The notes: a model not told the origin generated them from the letters alone. A stretch of DNA of 41,770 bases from Burkholderiales bacterium UBA2459 (GCA_002342365.1 DDPV01000040.1:35475-77244); one strand, 5' to 3'; shown: positions 7,621-15,777, counted from the stretch's first letter. Numbers and translations: made by a program.

Positions 7621-9333
7621 ATGCATGACTGGCTCATCAAGGGAGCCTTGCTCTTTGACGGCAAGGGTTCACCGCCGATCGAGGCCGACCTCGCAATGGC
7701 AGGCGGCGTGATCGCCGGGATCGGCAAGGACCTTGGCGCTGCGCGACAAACCACGGATGCGCGTGGCCTGTTTCTTTCGCCCGGGCTGATCGATTTACAC
7801 ACCCACTACGATGCGCAAGCCCTTTGGGATCCAAGCCTCTCGCCATCATGCTGCCTGGGCGTGACGACTGTGGTTGCCGGCAATTGCGGCTTTGGCATTG
7901 CGCCCAACAAGCCTGAGCATCGCGACCTGCTGCTCAAGCACCTCTCGGTCGTCGAAGGGATGGATCTTGAAGCCTTGCGCGCAGGCGTTCGATGGTCTTT
8001 CGAGTCCTTTGAGGAGTATATGGTCGCGTTAAGGCGGTCAAAGCCCTGGTTAAACATGGCGGTGTTTGCGCAACACTCAACCATCCGAACAGCGGTCATG
8101 GGCGAGGACGCTTCGCACCGTGCGCCGAACGCTCAGGAGCTTGAGCAAATGCGTCACGAAGTTGCTCGCGCGCTGCGCGCTGGAGCGATCGGTTTCGCAT
8201 CGTCGTTTTCGCCCAACCACAGCGGCTGGCAGGGCGCACCGATGCCCTCAACGGTTGCAGATCAACACGAGCTGCAAGCGCTGATTGAAGTGCTCGGGCA
8301 GGAGCAACGCGGGGTATTCATGATGGCCACCGGACCTCGGGTAACACCCGAAGCGCTTGCGGGTTTTCACGCGCTTACCGGAGCAAGGATGTTTTTGTCC
8401 ACGGTCCTCACGATGTATAACGATGACAAGCCCGATCTTGGCCTGAGTTACTACGAGCGGGTTGCCAGTTTGCAAGATCAGGGGCGTGAGGTCTACATCC
8501 AGACCAGTTGCCAGCCCTTGAATTTTGAGTTCAATCTGCTTGACCCTTATCTTCTTTATAGTCATCCAAGTTTTGAATCGATCAAAAGCGCTGACGCCCA
8601 AGGCAAACGCGCCCTGTACGAAAGCGCTGCATTCAGGCAAGCCTTCAAGCAGGATTTGAAAACGCCTGCCCCAGGGGTTTTGTTCAGCGGGCGCTGGGAC
8701 CGGATTACCGTAGGCCAGGCAAATCACCCTAAGGTTCGGCGATTTGAGGGGCAGTCGATCGCGGCGATCGCTGCTTGCTGCGGACAGGATCCGCTGGATT
8801 GCTTTTTTGACCTCGCTTTGATGGATGCGCTTGAGACAGCGTTTTTGGCGCAGCTTTTCAATGCCAGCGACGATGGCGTTCAGCCGCTGATTTCACACCG
8901 TGCAGGTTTGATCACACTTTCGGATGCCGGCGCGCATCTGAAGTTCATGTGCGATGCGGGCTACGGCTTGCATTTTCTGGGCCACTGGGTGCGCGAGCGG
9001 CAAGCGATGAGCTGGTCTGAAGGGATCGCCCGACTGACCTCCGAACCCGCCGAGCGCTACCGGATCGCGAACCGTGGCAGACTCGAGGTGGGTTGCTGGG
9101 CTGATGTGATGCTATTCGACCCGATCCAGGTGGGCATCAGTCCAGTTGAGCGGGTCAACGACCTGCCGGCTGGCGAGGGCCAGATGCCGGGCTCGCGCCT
9201 GATTCGAAGACCGCAGGGGCTTGCGGGCGTCTGGGTAAACGGCACGCGTGTTTTTGATGGCCAGCAGTCCATCGAAGGCCTGGTCGGTCCAGGGCAGGTT
9301 CTCGATCAATTTCATTGGGGTATGCAACCATGA
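7621..9333 (+). CDS. N-acyl-D-amino-acid deacylase-like amidohydrolase
   Basis: This amidohydrolase-superfamily metal-dependent hydrolase resembles D-aminoacylases, which remove the acyl group from N-acyl-D-amino acids. The beta-sandwich N-terminus (LIKGALLFDGKGSPPIEADL) leads into the metal motif DLHTHYDAQ. Next comes the family signature VVAGNCGFGIAPN. A later GHWVRERQAMSWSEGIARLT and RGRLEVGCWADVMLFDP close the barrel and sandwich. The frame is open from 7546, but ATG 7621 has an AGGA about 9 bases upstream and starts right at the conserved fold, giving 570 residues. Its TGA overlaps the ATG of the next gene (ATGA), so the binding protein is co-translated. The exact substrate is unknown. 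Confidence 0.82.
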   Translation: MHDWLIKGALLFDGKGSPPIEADLAMAGGVIAGIGKDLGAARQTTDARGLFLSPGLIDLHTHYDAQALWDPSLSPSCCLGVTTVVAGNCGFGIAPNKPEHRDLLLKHLSVVEGMDLEALRAGVRWSFESFEEYMVALRRSKPWLNMAVFAQHSTIRTAVMGEDASHRAPNAQELEQMRHEVARALRAGAIGFASSFSPNHSGWQGAPMPSTVADQHELQALIEVLGQEQRGVFMMATGPRVTPEALAGFHALTGARMFLSTVLTMYNDDKPDLGLSYYERVASLQDQGREVYIQTSCQPLNFEFNLLDPYLLYSHPSFESIKSADAQGKRALYESAAFRQAFKQDLKTPAPGVLFSGRWDRITVGQANHPKVRRFEGQSIAAIAACCGQDPLDCFFDLALMDALETAFLAQLFNASDDGVQPLISHRAGLITLSDAGAHLKFMCDAGYGLHFLGHWVRERQAMSWSEGIARLTSEPAERYRIANRGRLEVGCWADVMLFDPIQVGISPVERVNDLPAGEGQMPGSRLIRRPQGLAGVWVNGTRVFDGQQSIEGLVGPGQVLDQFHWGMQP

Positions 9334-10379
9334 GCGTCCGTTGCAAGGCAAACCGTCGCAGCCTGCTGAGGCAGGCTGTTGTTTTTGGCACGTGGCCCTT
9401 GGCCGCCGCGCTGTGCGGCGATCGCCTTCGCCTGGCCGGCTCGAGCAAGCTCGATGTTGTATCGCTTGCCAATGCGCAAAGTGCATGGCCGAACAAGCCG
9501 CTTCGCATGCTGATCGCTTTTCCGCCGGGCGGGCCCACCGATATTGTTTCTCGGGTGATTGCCGCCGAGCTCTCACGATTGCTTGGCCAGCAAGTCCTGG
9601 TTGAGAACCGACCCGGTGCGGGGGGAAATCTGGGTGCAGAACAAGCCGCAAGGGCAGCGGCTGATGGTTATACGCTTTTTTATAACACCTCGGCGATCAC
9701 GATTGCGCCGGCCTTGTACAGCAAACTCAACTACGACCCGCAGAAAGACTTTGCGACCGTGGGTCTGGCAGCGACCGTACCTCTGGTCCTGGTCATCAAT
9801 CCGCAAGTGCCAGCAAAGAATCTGCGTGAGTTTGTCGACTGGGCAAAGTCGCGTAAGGGTCAGATCAACTACGGTTCATCCGGGTCAGGAACGATTACGC
9901 ACCTGGCTGCAGCTCAGTTGGCTAAAGACGCAGGCTTTGTTGCCACCCATGTGCCCTACAAGGGCAGCGCGCCGGGTATGGTCGATCTTGCAAGCGGCCA
10001 GGTGCAGTTCATGGTCGACACGATCAATTCAACCCTGCCGATGATTCGCGAGGGTCGCTTGCGGGCAATCGCGGTGGCCACAAGCAAGCGATCTTCGGTG
10101 TTGCCGGAGTTGCCCACCATTGCCGAAAGCCTGATTCCCGGCTTTGAAATGAGTGCCTGGCAGGGCCTTGTGGTGCCAAGCGGCACGCCCCCGGCGATCA
10201 TTGCCCGGCTAAACACCGAGTTGCAAAAGGTGCTTGCCTCATCTGAGGTACGCAGTAAGCTGCTTGCCACCGGCACTGAGATTTTGGGTGGAACGCCCGA
10301 GCAGTACAACCAGTTTATGCAGTCTGAGCTACGCCGCTTTGCGCAACTGGCGCGTGAAGCCGGTGCGCAAATCGATTAG
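9330..10379 (+). CDS. Bug-family (tripartite tricarboxylate transporter) periplasmic binding protein
   Basis: This is an extracytoplasmic solute-binding protein of the Bug/TctC family, widespread in Burkholderiales, typically binding organic acids or amides. The leader has a twin-arginine-like start (NRRSLLRQ) and a hydrophobic core, and the mature region begins near AQSAWPNKPLRML. Family hallmarks are FPPGGPTDIVSR, VENRPGAGGNLGAEQAARA, INYGSSGSGTITHLAA and HVPYKGSAPGMVDLASGQV. The ATG overlaps the upstream stop (ATGA), with GGGG 9 bases before it. No TctA/TctB membrane subunits are encoded in the window, so it is an orphan receptor here. Coupling to the deacylase suggests its ligand may be linked to that enzyme's substrate (inference). 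Confidence 0.93.
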   Translation: MSVRCKANRRSLLRQAVVFGTWPLAAALCGDRLRLAGSSKLDVVSLANAQSAWPNKPLRMLIAFPPGGPTDIVSRVIAAELSRLLGQQVLVENRPGAGGNLGAEQAARAAADGYTLFYNTSAITIAPALYSKLNYDPQKDFATVGLAATVPLVLVINPQVPAKNLREFVDWAKSRKGQINYGSSGSGTITHLAAAQLAKDAGFVATHVPYKGSAPGMVDLASGQVQFMVDTINSTLPMIREGRLRAIAVATSKRSSVLPELPTIAESLIPGFEMSAWQGLVVPSGTPPAIIARLNTELQKVLASSEVRSKLLATGTEILGGTPEQYNQFMQSELRRFAQLAREAGAQID

Positions 10380-10393
10380 ACAAGGTTCACTTC

Positions 10394-11266
10394 GTGCGAT
10401 GCATACCGCTGACCGGCGCCCTTGGTGCCGAAATTCAGGGCGTTGACCTAGCCCAGCTGAGCACGGGTTTACGCGCTTCAATCCGCGAGGCTTTCTTGCG
10501 CTATGGCGTGCTGGTGTTTCGTCAACAAGCGCTGGATTCAAGCGCCTTTCTTGGCTTTGCCCGCAGCCTTGGCGAACCCGTTGAGTATCCCTTCGTCAAA
10601 GGACTGGAAAACTTTCCCCACATCATCGAAGTGAAAAAGCTGGCCCATGAAACGGTGAATTTCGGGGGCATCTGGCATTCGGACACAAGCTACTTAGCCG
10701 AACCGCCCAAAGCCACGCTTTTGCTGGCCCGTGAAATTCCGCCGCTCGGCGGTGACACCGAGTTTGCCTGCCAACATCAGGCCTTTCTCGGGCTCAGCGA
10801 AGGCTTGCAACACAGCCTCATGGGTTTGCGCGGCATCAGCAGTTCTGCGAAGGCCGACGTGTCAAAAACCCGCGAAGACCGCCTGCGCGACGCGGGCAAA
10901 TCGCAAGCCAAAGCGGTACTTGAAGCATCCCACCCGGTGGTTCGAAAGCACCCAGAGACCGGCAAACCGGTGCTTTACATCAACAGGGCCCATACCGCGC
11001 GCTTTGAGGGCTGGAGCGAGGAAGAAAGCGCTGGGCTCCTGGATTGGCTGCACCAGCATCAGGTACGAAGCGAATACCGTTGTCGCGTTCGCTGGGAGGC
11101 CTCAAGTCTCACGGTTTGGGACAATCGACGCGTGCTGCACTATCCGGTGAACGACTACCATGGATACCAACGTCTGATGCATCGCATCACCCTGGCAGGC
11201 GATCAACCCCTGCCCTATGAAGCGCCCTTGAGCAACAGGCTTAGACCCTCGTCCTCGCTCGGGTAA
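10394..11266 (+). CDS. TauD/TfdA-family Fe(II)/2-oxoglutarate dioxygenase
   Basis: This non-haem iron hydroxylase couples decarboxylation of 2-oxoglutarate to substrate oxidation. The iron triad is visible as H95-x-D97 (GGIWHSDTSY) and H249 (RVLHYPVND). The 2-oxoglutarate-binding arginine is R264 in HRITLAGD. The start is a GTG with AAGG 8 bases upstream, only 14 bp after the binding-protein stop, so it belongs to the same operon. The length (290) is typical. TauD, TfdA and related enzymes act on sulfonates, aryloxyalkanoates and other small acids; the substrate here cannot be assigned. Its placement after a Bug receptor suggests an imported organic acid. Confidence 0.9.
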   Translation: MRCIPLTGALGAEIQGVDLAQLSTGLRASIREAFLRYGVLVFRQQALDSSAFLGFARSLGEPVEYPFVKGLENFPHIIEVKKLAHETVNFGGIWHSDTSYLAEPPKATLLLAREIPPLGGDTEFACQHQAFLGLSEGLQHSLMGLRGISSSAKADVSKTREDRLRDAGKSQAKAVLEASHPVVRKHPETGKPVLYINRAHTARFEGWSEEESAGLLDWLHQHQVRSEYRCRVRWEASSLTVWDNRRVLHYPVNDYHGYQRLMHRITLAGDQPLPYEAPLSNRLRPSSSLG

Positions 11267-11303
11267 GAAAGCCCGGCGGCAACGCGCGCCGCATAGTGCG
11301 CCG

Positions 11304-11516
11304 ATGATTGCGATCAGCCTTCGGCGCGGAGCGGTTTACTGGTGGTGCACTTGCGGCAAAAGTGCTGCGCAACCTTTTTGTGACGGTTCGCATGCGCAAG
11401 CGGCAAGCAAACCGCTGCGCTTTGAATCAACCCGCGATGAACAGGTGTTTTTGTGCAGTTGTAAGCTAACCAAACGCCCGCCTTTTTGTGACGGAAGTCA
11501 TAACGACGAAGACTGA
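11304..11516 (+). CDS. Small double-CDGSH iron-sulfur protein
   Basis: This 70-residue protein is built almost entirely from two CDGSH motifs: CTCGKSAAQPFCDGSH (about residues 15-30) and CSCKLTKRPPFCDGSH (about 51-66). Each carries the three Cys and one His that hold a 2Fe-2S cluster in the mitoNEET/CDGSH family. Two motifs in one short chain match the tandem type (mitochondrial inner NEET-like), so two clusters per chain are expected. The spacing after the dioxygenase stop is 37 bp. It may serve as an electron or cluster carrier for its neighbours, but that is inference. The start ATG lacks a strong Shine-Dalgarno. Confidence 0.88.
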   Translation: MIAISLRRGAVYWWCTCGKSAAQPFCDGSHAQAASKPLRFESTRDEQVFLCSCKLTKRPPFCDGSHNDED

Positions 11517-11577
11517 GACAAGCCTGTCTGAGGACTAAGCTTTTCGGTCAACGCGGTTTGTTCGGTCAAGCCTGCCC

Positions 11578-11631
11578 TTGCAGTCGGCAGCGCTTTTGCG
11601 ATCGGCCGCGCTCTTGCAATCGGCCGCGCTT
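11578..11631. repeat. Three-copy 18-bp tandem repeat at the 3' edge of the CoA-transferase gene
   Basis: Units lie at 11578-11595, 11596-11613 and 11614-11631 (core ATCGGCCGCGCT). A decayed fourth unit appears to run into 11632-11649 and so across the CoA-transferase stop codon (11634-11636). Units 2 and 3 are nearly identical and unit 1 is slightly diverged. The period is a multiple of three, so readthrough of the stop would add a six-residue repeat. The element fills half of the convergent gap between the CDGSH gene and the CoA-transferase. Confidence 0.8.
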
Positions 11632-11633
11632 TT

Positions 11634-12953
11634 TCAGTCCGCTTTGCCGTTGGCCTGCCGAACAATCCCGGTTGCGATAAGTTTTTCGATACGCTCGGGG
11701 CTCAGTCCCGCAGCTTTGAGTGTGTCGACACTGTGCTCGCCCAAGCGGGGTGCTGCAAAGCGTAACTGCCCCGGGGTGCCCGTGAGCTTGGGCACGATCC
11801 CCGGTTGGGTCATCGGATAGGCTTCGCGGGATGGGCAATCCACCAGCATATCTCGCGCCCGGTAGTGCGGATCGTATGCAATATCTGCGGCGTTATAAAT
11901 TCTGCCGGTAGGTACCGAAGCTGCGTTGAGCAAGTCAATCGCCTCGTCCACCGAATGCTGCAAAGTCCAGTGCGCAATCGCTGCGTCAAGCCTTTCGACC
12001 TGTGCCACGCGACCTGCATTGTCAGCCAGCGCGGGATCTAGCGCTAAATCATCGCGACCAATCGCTTTCATCAGGCGCTTGAAAATACCGTCTCCGTTGC
12101 CTGCTATAAGAATGAGTCCGTTCTTACAACGATAAGCGTTGGTGGGAGCGATACCCGGCATTGCGCTGCCCGAAGGCTCACGCACCAAACCGGTTACGCT
12201 GTACTCCGGAATCAGACTCTCCATCATGTTGAAGACGGACTCATAAAGCGCAACATCAATCACCTGGCCTTTGCCGCCGCGTACCTCGCGCTCGCGTAGA
12301 GCCATCAAGATACCCATCACCCCGTGCAAGGCCGCCAGCGAGTCGCCGATCGAGACCCCCACACGAACCGGAATCTGGCCGGGTTCGCCACTCAGATAAC
12401 GCAAACCACCCATGGCCTCGCCGATCACCCCAAAGCCCGGGCGATCCCGATAGGGCCCGGTCTGCCCATAGCCCGAAATCCTGAGCATGATGAGCCCGGG
12501 ATGACTGGCACTCAACTCCTCATACCCCAAACCCCATTGCTCAAGCTGCCCGGGCCGGAAGTTTTCGATCAGCACATCGCACTGCCCGGCCAAGGTTCGG
12601 ACCACCGCCTGTCCCTCGCTTTGCCGCAGATCCACAGCAATCGAGCGCTTGTTTCTTGACTGCGCTTCCCACCAGATCGAATTGCCGTTTTTCAGCACGC
12701 GCCAGTTGCGCAGCGGGTCTCCGCCTTCGGGCGCTTCGACCTTGATCACATCAGCGCCAAAATCGGCCAGCACGCGGGCGCAAAAAGGGCCGGCAATCAG
12801 CTGCCCCAGCTCAAGTACACGCAGGCCCGCCAAGGGAGGACTTGCGGTGTGTGAAGAACAGCCGGCGGTTTGCAAAGGCACACTTCCTGCTCGCGCGTCA
12901 GACGATAAATCGCCTCGCGGCGTAGCTTCGTGCCCGGACGTTGAATGCGACAT
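11634..12953 (-). CDS. Family III CoA-transferase (CaiB/BaiF type)
   Basis: This enzyme moves CoA between carboxylic acids by the formyl-CoA/carnitine-CoA transferase mechanism. Seen motifs are GLRVLELGQLIAGPFCARVL, FGADVIKVEAPEGGDPLRNW, RNKRSIAVDLR, LIENFRPGQLEQWGLGYEEL, ISGYGQTGPYRDRPGFG, and the C-terminal half with GKGQVIDVALYESVF. The first 40 residues are polar and variable and may not all be part of the fold. The substrate pair is unknown. It is convergent with the CDGSH gene and divergent from pxpB, with about 80 bp between the start codons. Its stop codon sits in an 18-bp repeat array. Confidence 0.93.
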   Translation of the reverse strand: MSHSTSGHEATPRGDLSSDARAGSVPLQTAGCSSHTASPPLAGLRVLELGQLIAGPFCARVLADFGADVIKVEAPEGGDPLRNWRVLKNGNSIWWEAQSRNKRSIAVDLRQSEGQAVVRTLAGQCDVLIENFRPGQLEQWGLGYEELSASHPGLIMLRISGYGQTGPYRDRPGFGVIGEAMGGLRYLSGEPGQIPVRVGVSIGDSLAALHGVMGILMALREREVRGGKGQVIDVALYESVFNMMESLIPEYSVTGLVREPSGSAMPGIAPTNAYRCKNGLILIAGNGDGIFKRLMKAIGRDDLALDPALADNAGRVAQVERLDAAIAHWTLQHSVDEAIDLLNAASVPTGRIYNAADIAYDPHYRARDMLVDCPSREAYPMTQPGIVPKLTGTPGQLRFAAPRLGEHSVDTLKAAGLSPERIEKLIATGIVRQANGKAD

Positions 12954-13033
12954 ACTTGCGTCTCTTTTTTACAGGGTTGGAAACACTGCATTGTGGCAAA
13001 AGCAAATCGGAAACCGGAAGGGCCAGGCTTGTG

Positions 13034-13786
13034 ATGCCTCAAAAGCCCGAAGCAGGAATCAAGGCCGAACGATCGAGTCTGCCCAGCCCGAGCGTCGTGG
13101 CCTGCGGCGATCAATGGCTTATGGTCGATTGGCACGAGCACCCCAAAGCCAACCAGGCTGCGCGCAGCCTGGCGGGCCATTTACGCAGGGAGCCGCAGCC
13201 TTTCGCGGCCGAGGCAGTTGCCGGCGTACGGACCATGGCCTTGCGACTTGCCGAGACCCAAAGGACCCAGAGCTTTCAGCAGCGGGCCAGCCTGCGCGAG
13301 CAGGCCCAACAATGGTTGCTGGACAAAGCTTCCGAGGCCCTGTCATGGCCAGCGCTTGAAGGTCGCTTGCAGCTGCTGCAAGCCTGCTACGAGACCCCGC
13401 TTGCGCCTGATTTGGCCTCGGTTGCCGAGCGCACCGGACTCGAGCTCCAGACAGTAATCCGCTTGCACCTTGAGAGCGATTTCGTTGCCGAATTGATCGG
13501 CTTTATGCCCGGCTTTGCCTACCTGGGTGGTTTGCACCCAGCCTTGAGGCTGCCACGACGCGATTCGCCTCGGCACAAGGTGTCCGAAGGGAGCATTGCG
13601 ATTGCCGGCGATCAGTCAGCGGTGTATCCGAGCTCCACGCCCGGGGGTTGGCATTTGATCGGCTGTTGCCCCGAGCGATTGTTCCGCCCCAGGCAGGACC
13701 CGCCCGCCTTGATCCAGGAAGGCGATCGAGTCCGTTTTGAGCGCATCGATTTGGAAGCATTCGAAAAGCTCTGGAGTCAGCGTTGA
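13034..13786 (+). CDS. pxpB: 5-oxoprolinase subunit PxpB (KipI-like)
   Basis: PxpB forms the ATP-dependent 5-oxoprolinase with PxpC and PxpA, which opens 5-oxoproline (pyroglutamate) to glutamate. The conserved second half is clear: CYETPLAPDLASVAERTGL, FMPGFAYLGGLHPALRLPRR, GSIAIAGDQSAVYPSSTPGG and WHLIGCCPERLFRP. The frame is open from 12941, but that region overlaps the CoA-transferase start. ATG 13034 (or the adjacent GTG 13031, which is closer to a GGAAGGG) is more likely, giving 251 residues. The pxpC start overlaps its stop by 4 bp. A DNA-level promoter is not obvious in the 80-bp divergent gap. Confidence 0.9.
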   Translation: MPQKPEAGIKAERSSLPSPSVVACGDQWLMVDWHEHPKANQAARSLAGHLRREPQPFAAEAVAGVRTMALRLAETQRTQSFQQRASLREQAQQWLLDKASEALSWPALEGRLQLLQACYETPLAPDLASVAERTGLELQTVIRLHLESDFVAELIGFMPGFAYLGGLHPALRLPRRDSPRHKVSEGSIAIAGDQSAVYPSSTPGGWHLIGCCPERLFRPRQDPPALIQEGDRVRFERIDLEAFEKLWSQR

Positions 13787-14889
13787 CCGAGGCGATCCAG
13801 CCCGGACCGAGGCTTTGCATCCGAAAAGCCGGCCTTTTGAGCACCATCCAGGATCAGGGGCGACCGAATAGGGCGCATTGGGCCTTGTCGCGTGGCGGCG
13901 CTGCCGATCCGATGGCGGCGCGCCTTGCCAATTTGCTGGTTGGCAACCATCCCGATGAGGCGGTCATAGAAATCACAGGACCAGGGCCCCAAATCCTGAG
14001 TCCTTGCGATTTATGGCTAGCCAGCTACGGCGCCGAACACGAGCTGATTGTGCAAGAACTGGCTGGACGCCCCTTGCGTCAGGCGATCAAGCTGCCGACC
14101 CAGCGGCCCCTGTTCGTGCCTGCTGGCAGCCTGCTGCAATGGCGTGGACCCCAGCGCGGTTGGCGCAGCTGGATTGCCTTTGCAGGAGGATTAAAGACAG
14201 AGGTCGTCCTGGGTAGCCGGAGTGCGCACCTGGCCTCAGGCATCGGCGGCCAAAGGCTTCAAGCACAGGACTGCATCGACCTCCACCCCGATGTGGAGCA
14301 GATCAGCGCACAGCGGGCGCTCGCGGTTTTGGGCCCGGCGCTCGGACAGCGCGCGGCAAGACATGGCGAATGCGCTTTTCCACGCTGGAAAATTGCCTCG
14401 ACCATTCCCGATGGTTGGCCTCAGCTCGATCTTCCGGTGCTCCATGGCCGACATTGGCATGCGCTTGACGGGGCTGGAAAGCTCGCGCTCACCGAGCAAA
14501 TCTGGAGGCTGGGTGCGCAAAGCAACCGGCAAGGCTTGCGCCTAGAGCCAAGCGGCAAGGCGCAAGCGATCAACACCGCAGATCTGCCCCAGCTTGCCAG
14601 CGAGGCGGTCCATCTTGGAACCGTTCAGCTGCCGCCCGATGGCCTGCCGGTGATCCTGATGACGGAACATCAGACAACCGGAGGTTATCCTCGAGTCCTT
14701 GAGGTTGCGAGCGCGGCTTACCCGATGCTGGCGCAGGCGGCGGCCGGCATCTCGATTCAGTTCCACCTCATTTCGCTTGACGAGGCGGACCGGATGTCTG
14801 AGGCCATACACAGATTTCAGTTGAGGGTCGAGCAAGCGCTCCAAGCGAAGTTCGGTTCATCCTTTCACGAAGCGGAGCCAAGGCCATGA
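13783..14889 (+). CDS. pxpC: 5-oxoprolinase subunit PxpC (KipA-like biotin-dependent carboxylase fold)
   Basis: PxpC is the partner of PxpB. The N-terminus shows the family block AGLLSTIQDQGRPNRAHWAL and GAADPMAARLANLLVGN. Further conserved parts are EITGPGPQILSP, SWIAFAGGLKTEVVLGSRS and the C-terminal TEHQTTGGYPRVLEVASAAY. The length of 368 residues is slightly longer than typical PxpC. The start is a TTG at 13783 overlapping the pxpB TGA (TTGA). The stop TGA overlaps an ATG at 14886 (ATGA), which begins only a 13-codon mini-ORF. The true pxpA start is 46 bp further on because of a tandem repeat. Confidence 0.9.
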   Translation: MTEAIQPGPRLCIRKAGLLSTIQDQGRPNRAHWALSRGGAADPMAARLANLLVGNHPDEAVIEITGPGPQILSPCDLWLASYGAEHELIVQELAGRPLRQAIKLPTQRPLFVPAGSLLQWRGPQRGWRSWIAFAGGLKTEVVLGSRSAHLASGIGGQRLQAQDCIDLHPDVEQISAQRALAVLGPALGQRAARHGECAFPRWKIASTIPDGWPQLDLPVLHGRHWHALDGAGKLALTEQIWRLGAQSNRQGLRLEPSGKAQAINTADLPQLASEAVHLGTVQLPPDGLPVILMTEHQTTGGYPRVLEVASAAYPMLAQAAAGISIQFHLISLDEADRMSEAIHRFQLRVEQALQAKFGSSFHEAEPRP

Positions 14890-14937
14890 ATGAAGCGGGG
14901 CCAAGGCCATGCATGAAGCGGAGCTAAAGCCATGAAT
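14869..14937 (+). repeat. Three-copy 23-bp tandem repeat spanning the pxpC stop and pxpA start
   Basis: Units lie at 14869-14891, 14892-14914 and 14915-14937 (core GAAGCGGAGCCAAGGCCATG). Each unit carries a potential ribosome-binding purine run and an ATG (14886, 14909, 14932). Because 23 is not a multiple of three, the three ATGs are in different frames. ATG 14886 overlaps the pxpC stop and opens a 13-codon ORF ending at 14927. ATG 14909 opens an 8-codon ORF whose TGA (14933-14935) overlaps the pxpA ATG (14932). So an ancestral stop/start overlap has been multiplied. Confidence 0.92.
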
Positions 14938-15777
14938 CAAAGCATGCGGTCGGAAAATCAGCACGAGCGGTTAGCCGAAAGCGGAGAACATACACAGGAG
15001 AGCAGACAGCAAGCCTCGGAGCGGCGCAGCGTTGATCTCAATGCCGACATGGGCGAAAGTTTCGGCGCATGGACCATGGGATGCGATGAAGCCCTGATGC
15101 CACTGATCAGCTCGGCCAACATTGCATGTGGTTTTCATGCTGGCGATCCTTCAACCATACGCGCCACGGTTGCGCTTGCTTCTCGCTACAAGGTCGCCAT
15201 CGGCGCGCATCCTGGCTTTGATGATCTGCAGGGCTTTGGGCGCCGCAACATGCAGCTGAGCCCGGATGAAGTCTATGACCTTGTGCTTTACCAGTCAGGA
15301 GCAGTCCGGGCCTTTGCCCAGGCTGCCGGTTCGCGCCTGCACCATGTGAAGGCCCACGGCGCGCTCTACAACATGGCAGCCAAAGACGCGGCGCTTTCCG
15401 GTGCTTTGGCTCATGCTGTATCCGATCTGGGCGATGGGGTTCAGATGTATGTGTTGGCTGGCAGCACAATGGAGCAGCAAGCGCGGGCTGCAGGTTTGCA
15501 GGTGCGCTGCGAGGTTTTTGTCGACCGACGCTATATGCCCGACGGATCGCTTGCACCGCGAAGTCGTCCCGACGCGCTGATTACCGATGCAGCCGAAGCG
15601 GTTGACCATGCGCTTTGCATGGTCAAATCTGGTTTTCTGATCGCAATCGATGGGAGTCGAGTGCCGGTGAGTGCCGACAGCTTGTGCATCCATGGCGATA
15701 AGCCTACGGCTTTGCCCTTTGTCCAAGCCCTGAGGCAAGCACTTGAACGCGAAGGCATTGCGGTGCTTGCGCCTTAA
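14932..15777 (+). CDS. pxpA: 5-oxoprolinase subunit PxpA (LamB/YcsF family)
   Basis: PxpA is the third 5-oxoprolinase component, with a deformed TIM-barrel fold. After an unusual polar, Q/E/S-rich N-terminal tail of about 33 residues, the family block VDLNADMGESFGAW begins. Then follow SANIACGFHAGDP, VAIGAHPGFDDLQGFGRR, HHVKAHGALYNMAA and EVFVDRRYMPDGSLAPRS. The C-terminal ICIHGDKP-like motif reads LCIHGDKPTALPFVQALR. No ATG exists between the first residues and the conserved core other than codon 5 (MRSENQ), so the tail is probably translated. Translation may be coupled to pxpC through the repeat described above. The order B-C-A (not A-B-C) is one of the common arrangements. Confidence 0.95.
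   Translation: MNQSMRSENQHERLAESGEHTQESRQQASERRSVDLNADMGESFGAWTMGCDEALMPLISSANIACGFHAGDPSTIRATVALASRYKVAIGAHPGFDDLQGFGRRNMQLSPDEVYDLVLYQSGAVRAFAQAAGSRLHHVKAHGALYNMAAKDAALSGALAHAVSDLGDGVQMYVLAGSTMEQQARAAGLQVRCEVFVDRRYMPDGSLAPRSRPDALITDAAEAVDHALCMVKSGFLIAIDGSRVPVSADSLCIHGDKPTALPFVQALRQALEREGIAVLAP

Noticed and set aside
14869..14937. Could the 23-bp repeats be a CRISPR array?
   Set aside because: The units are directly adjacent with no spacers, and no cas genes are nearby.
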